64,000 nt of DNA from CAZOZZ01 sp965262425 (GTDB lineage: Bacteria; Acidobacteriota; Terriglobia; 20CM-2-55-15): contig OZ253536.1 in the NCBI GenBank assembly GCA_965262425.1, forward strand, positions 5,084,001-5,148,000, in the 5' to 3' direction. Positions 63,801 through 64,000 of this stretch are shown piece by piece (positions within the stretch are counted from its first letter, which is position 1; each line of letters begins with the position of its first letter). Both the position numbers and the translations under genes were made by a program. The notes below the pieces were generated by a model. It saw only the letters and a program-made list of their open reading frames with translations. It made no database searches and was not told the origin of the DNA.

Positions 63801-64000
63801 ATGAAGCTTGAAACAAAGCAGAACCTGAACCGGATCGATCGGATCCTTGTGATACGCCAGATCGCAGTGGACTCCGCCGAAGCCCGTGTTCGTGAGGCCC
63901 AGAGAGAGGTCGCGAGACTCGGGAAGCTGATCGACCTCGAGGTAGGAAAAATACGTCAGGCGTCGGAAGAATTTTCCCAGTTGCGGGACGCGACGGGAAC
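63801..64000 (+). CDS. fliJ: Flagellar protein FliJ-like (partial, C-terminus outside window)
   Basis: The first 66 residues, starting MKLETKQNLNRIDRILVIRQ, form a charged helix with heptads (DSAEARVREAQREVARLGKL), the coiled-coil typical of FliJ, the central stalk and chaperone of the export ATPase. Position after fliI supports the name; sequence alone is weak. The gene continues beyond 64000. Confidence 0.72.
   Translation, partial: MKLETKQNLNRIDRILVIRQIAVDSAEARVREAQREVARLGKLIDLEVGKIRQASEEFSQLRDATG

Overview
The window is chromosomal DNA from a Gram-negative, GC-rich bacterium that is most likely an acidobacterium (Acidobacteriota). The main taxonomic clue is the secreted von Willebrand protein at 50182..51186, which matches the VWFA-related family typical of that phylum. 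Heptose and rhamnose sugar genes, lipoproteins and a SurA/PpiC chaperone point to an outer membrane, and the organism has flagella.

Layout. 1..2465 (minus) is the end of a complex I-like operon (nuoJ, nuoK, an MrpD/NuoM-like antiporter and a small membrane protein). 2.8..8.3 kb holds two related CBS-domain proteins, small secreted proteins, a decayed flavoprotein gene and an FHA-PP2C phosphatase. 8.3..16.7 kb holds an ABC-F ATPase, a C-terminal-processing-protease homologue that has lost its catalytic pair, ruvX-mltG, rfbC, a cyclase lipoprotein, folK and an MFS carrier. 16.8..25.6 kb (minus) is a compact catabolic operon: MFS carrier, VOC protein, aldehyde dehydrogenase, ThDP enzyme, alpha/beta hydrolase, Rieske oxygenase, SDR, cupin and extradiol dioxygenase. 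This suggests aromatic ring hydroxylation followed by meta-cleavage. Two M16 peptidase genes (one active, one without the metal site) precede it. 28.6..38.7 kb has a hydrolase-membrane fusion, rfaE2, a frameshifted mfd, a SurA-like chaperone, an S4 protein, a BlaI-type regulator, a complete IS1380-family element and rsmI. 39..51 kb is housekeeping: galU, SDR and cupin, lepB, HNH, larE-purD-purE-mtaB, acpS, pgeF, pcm, an exported redoxin, a ferredoxin and the VWFA protein. 51.4..55.3 kb carries signalling genes (receiver-HD-GYP, a sigma-54 activator, a single receiver). 55.5..64 kb is a flagellar operon: kinase, sigma-54 regulator, flgB, flgC, fliE, fliF, fliG, fliH, fliI and fliJ.

Two features stand out. 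First, the exported redoxin at 49055..49567 has an in-frame TGA exactly where the family has the first cysteine of a CPFC motif. A perfect 7-bp stem with a GGA loop begins 14 nt after it, so this is probably an unannotated selenoprotein (UPFC) with a bacterial SECIS. Second, the window is seeded with short palindromic elements of several unrelated families: four copies of one family, and one each of at least three others. Most have ends of the form CTAG or YTAR, the same tetranucleotide that flanks the intact IS1380 element. Several sit exactly at the 3' ends of genes and supply the stop codon. Two core genes (mfd and the receiver-HD-GYP gene) carry single-base frameshifts that may be sequencing errors.
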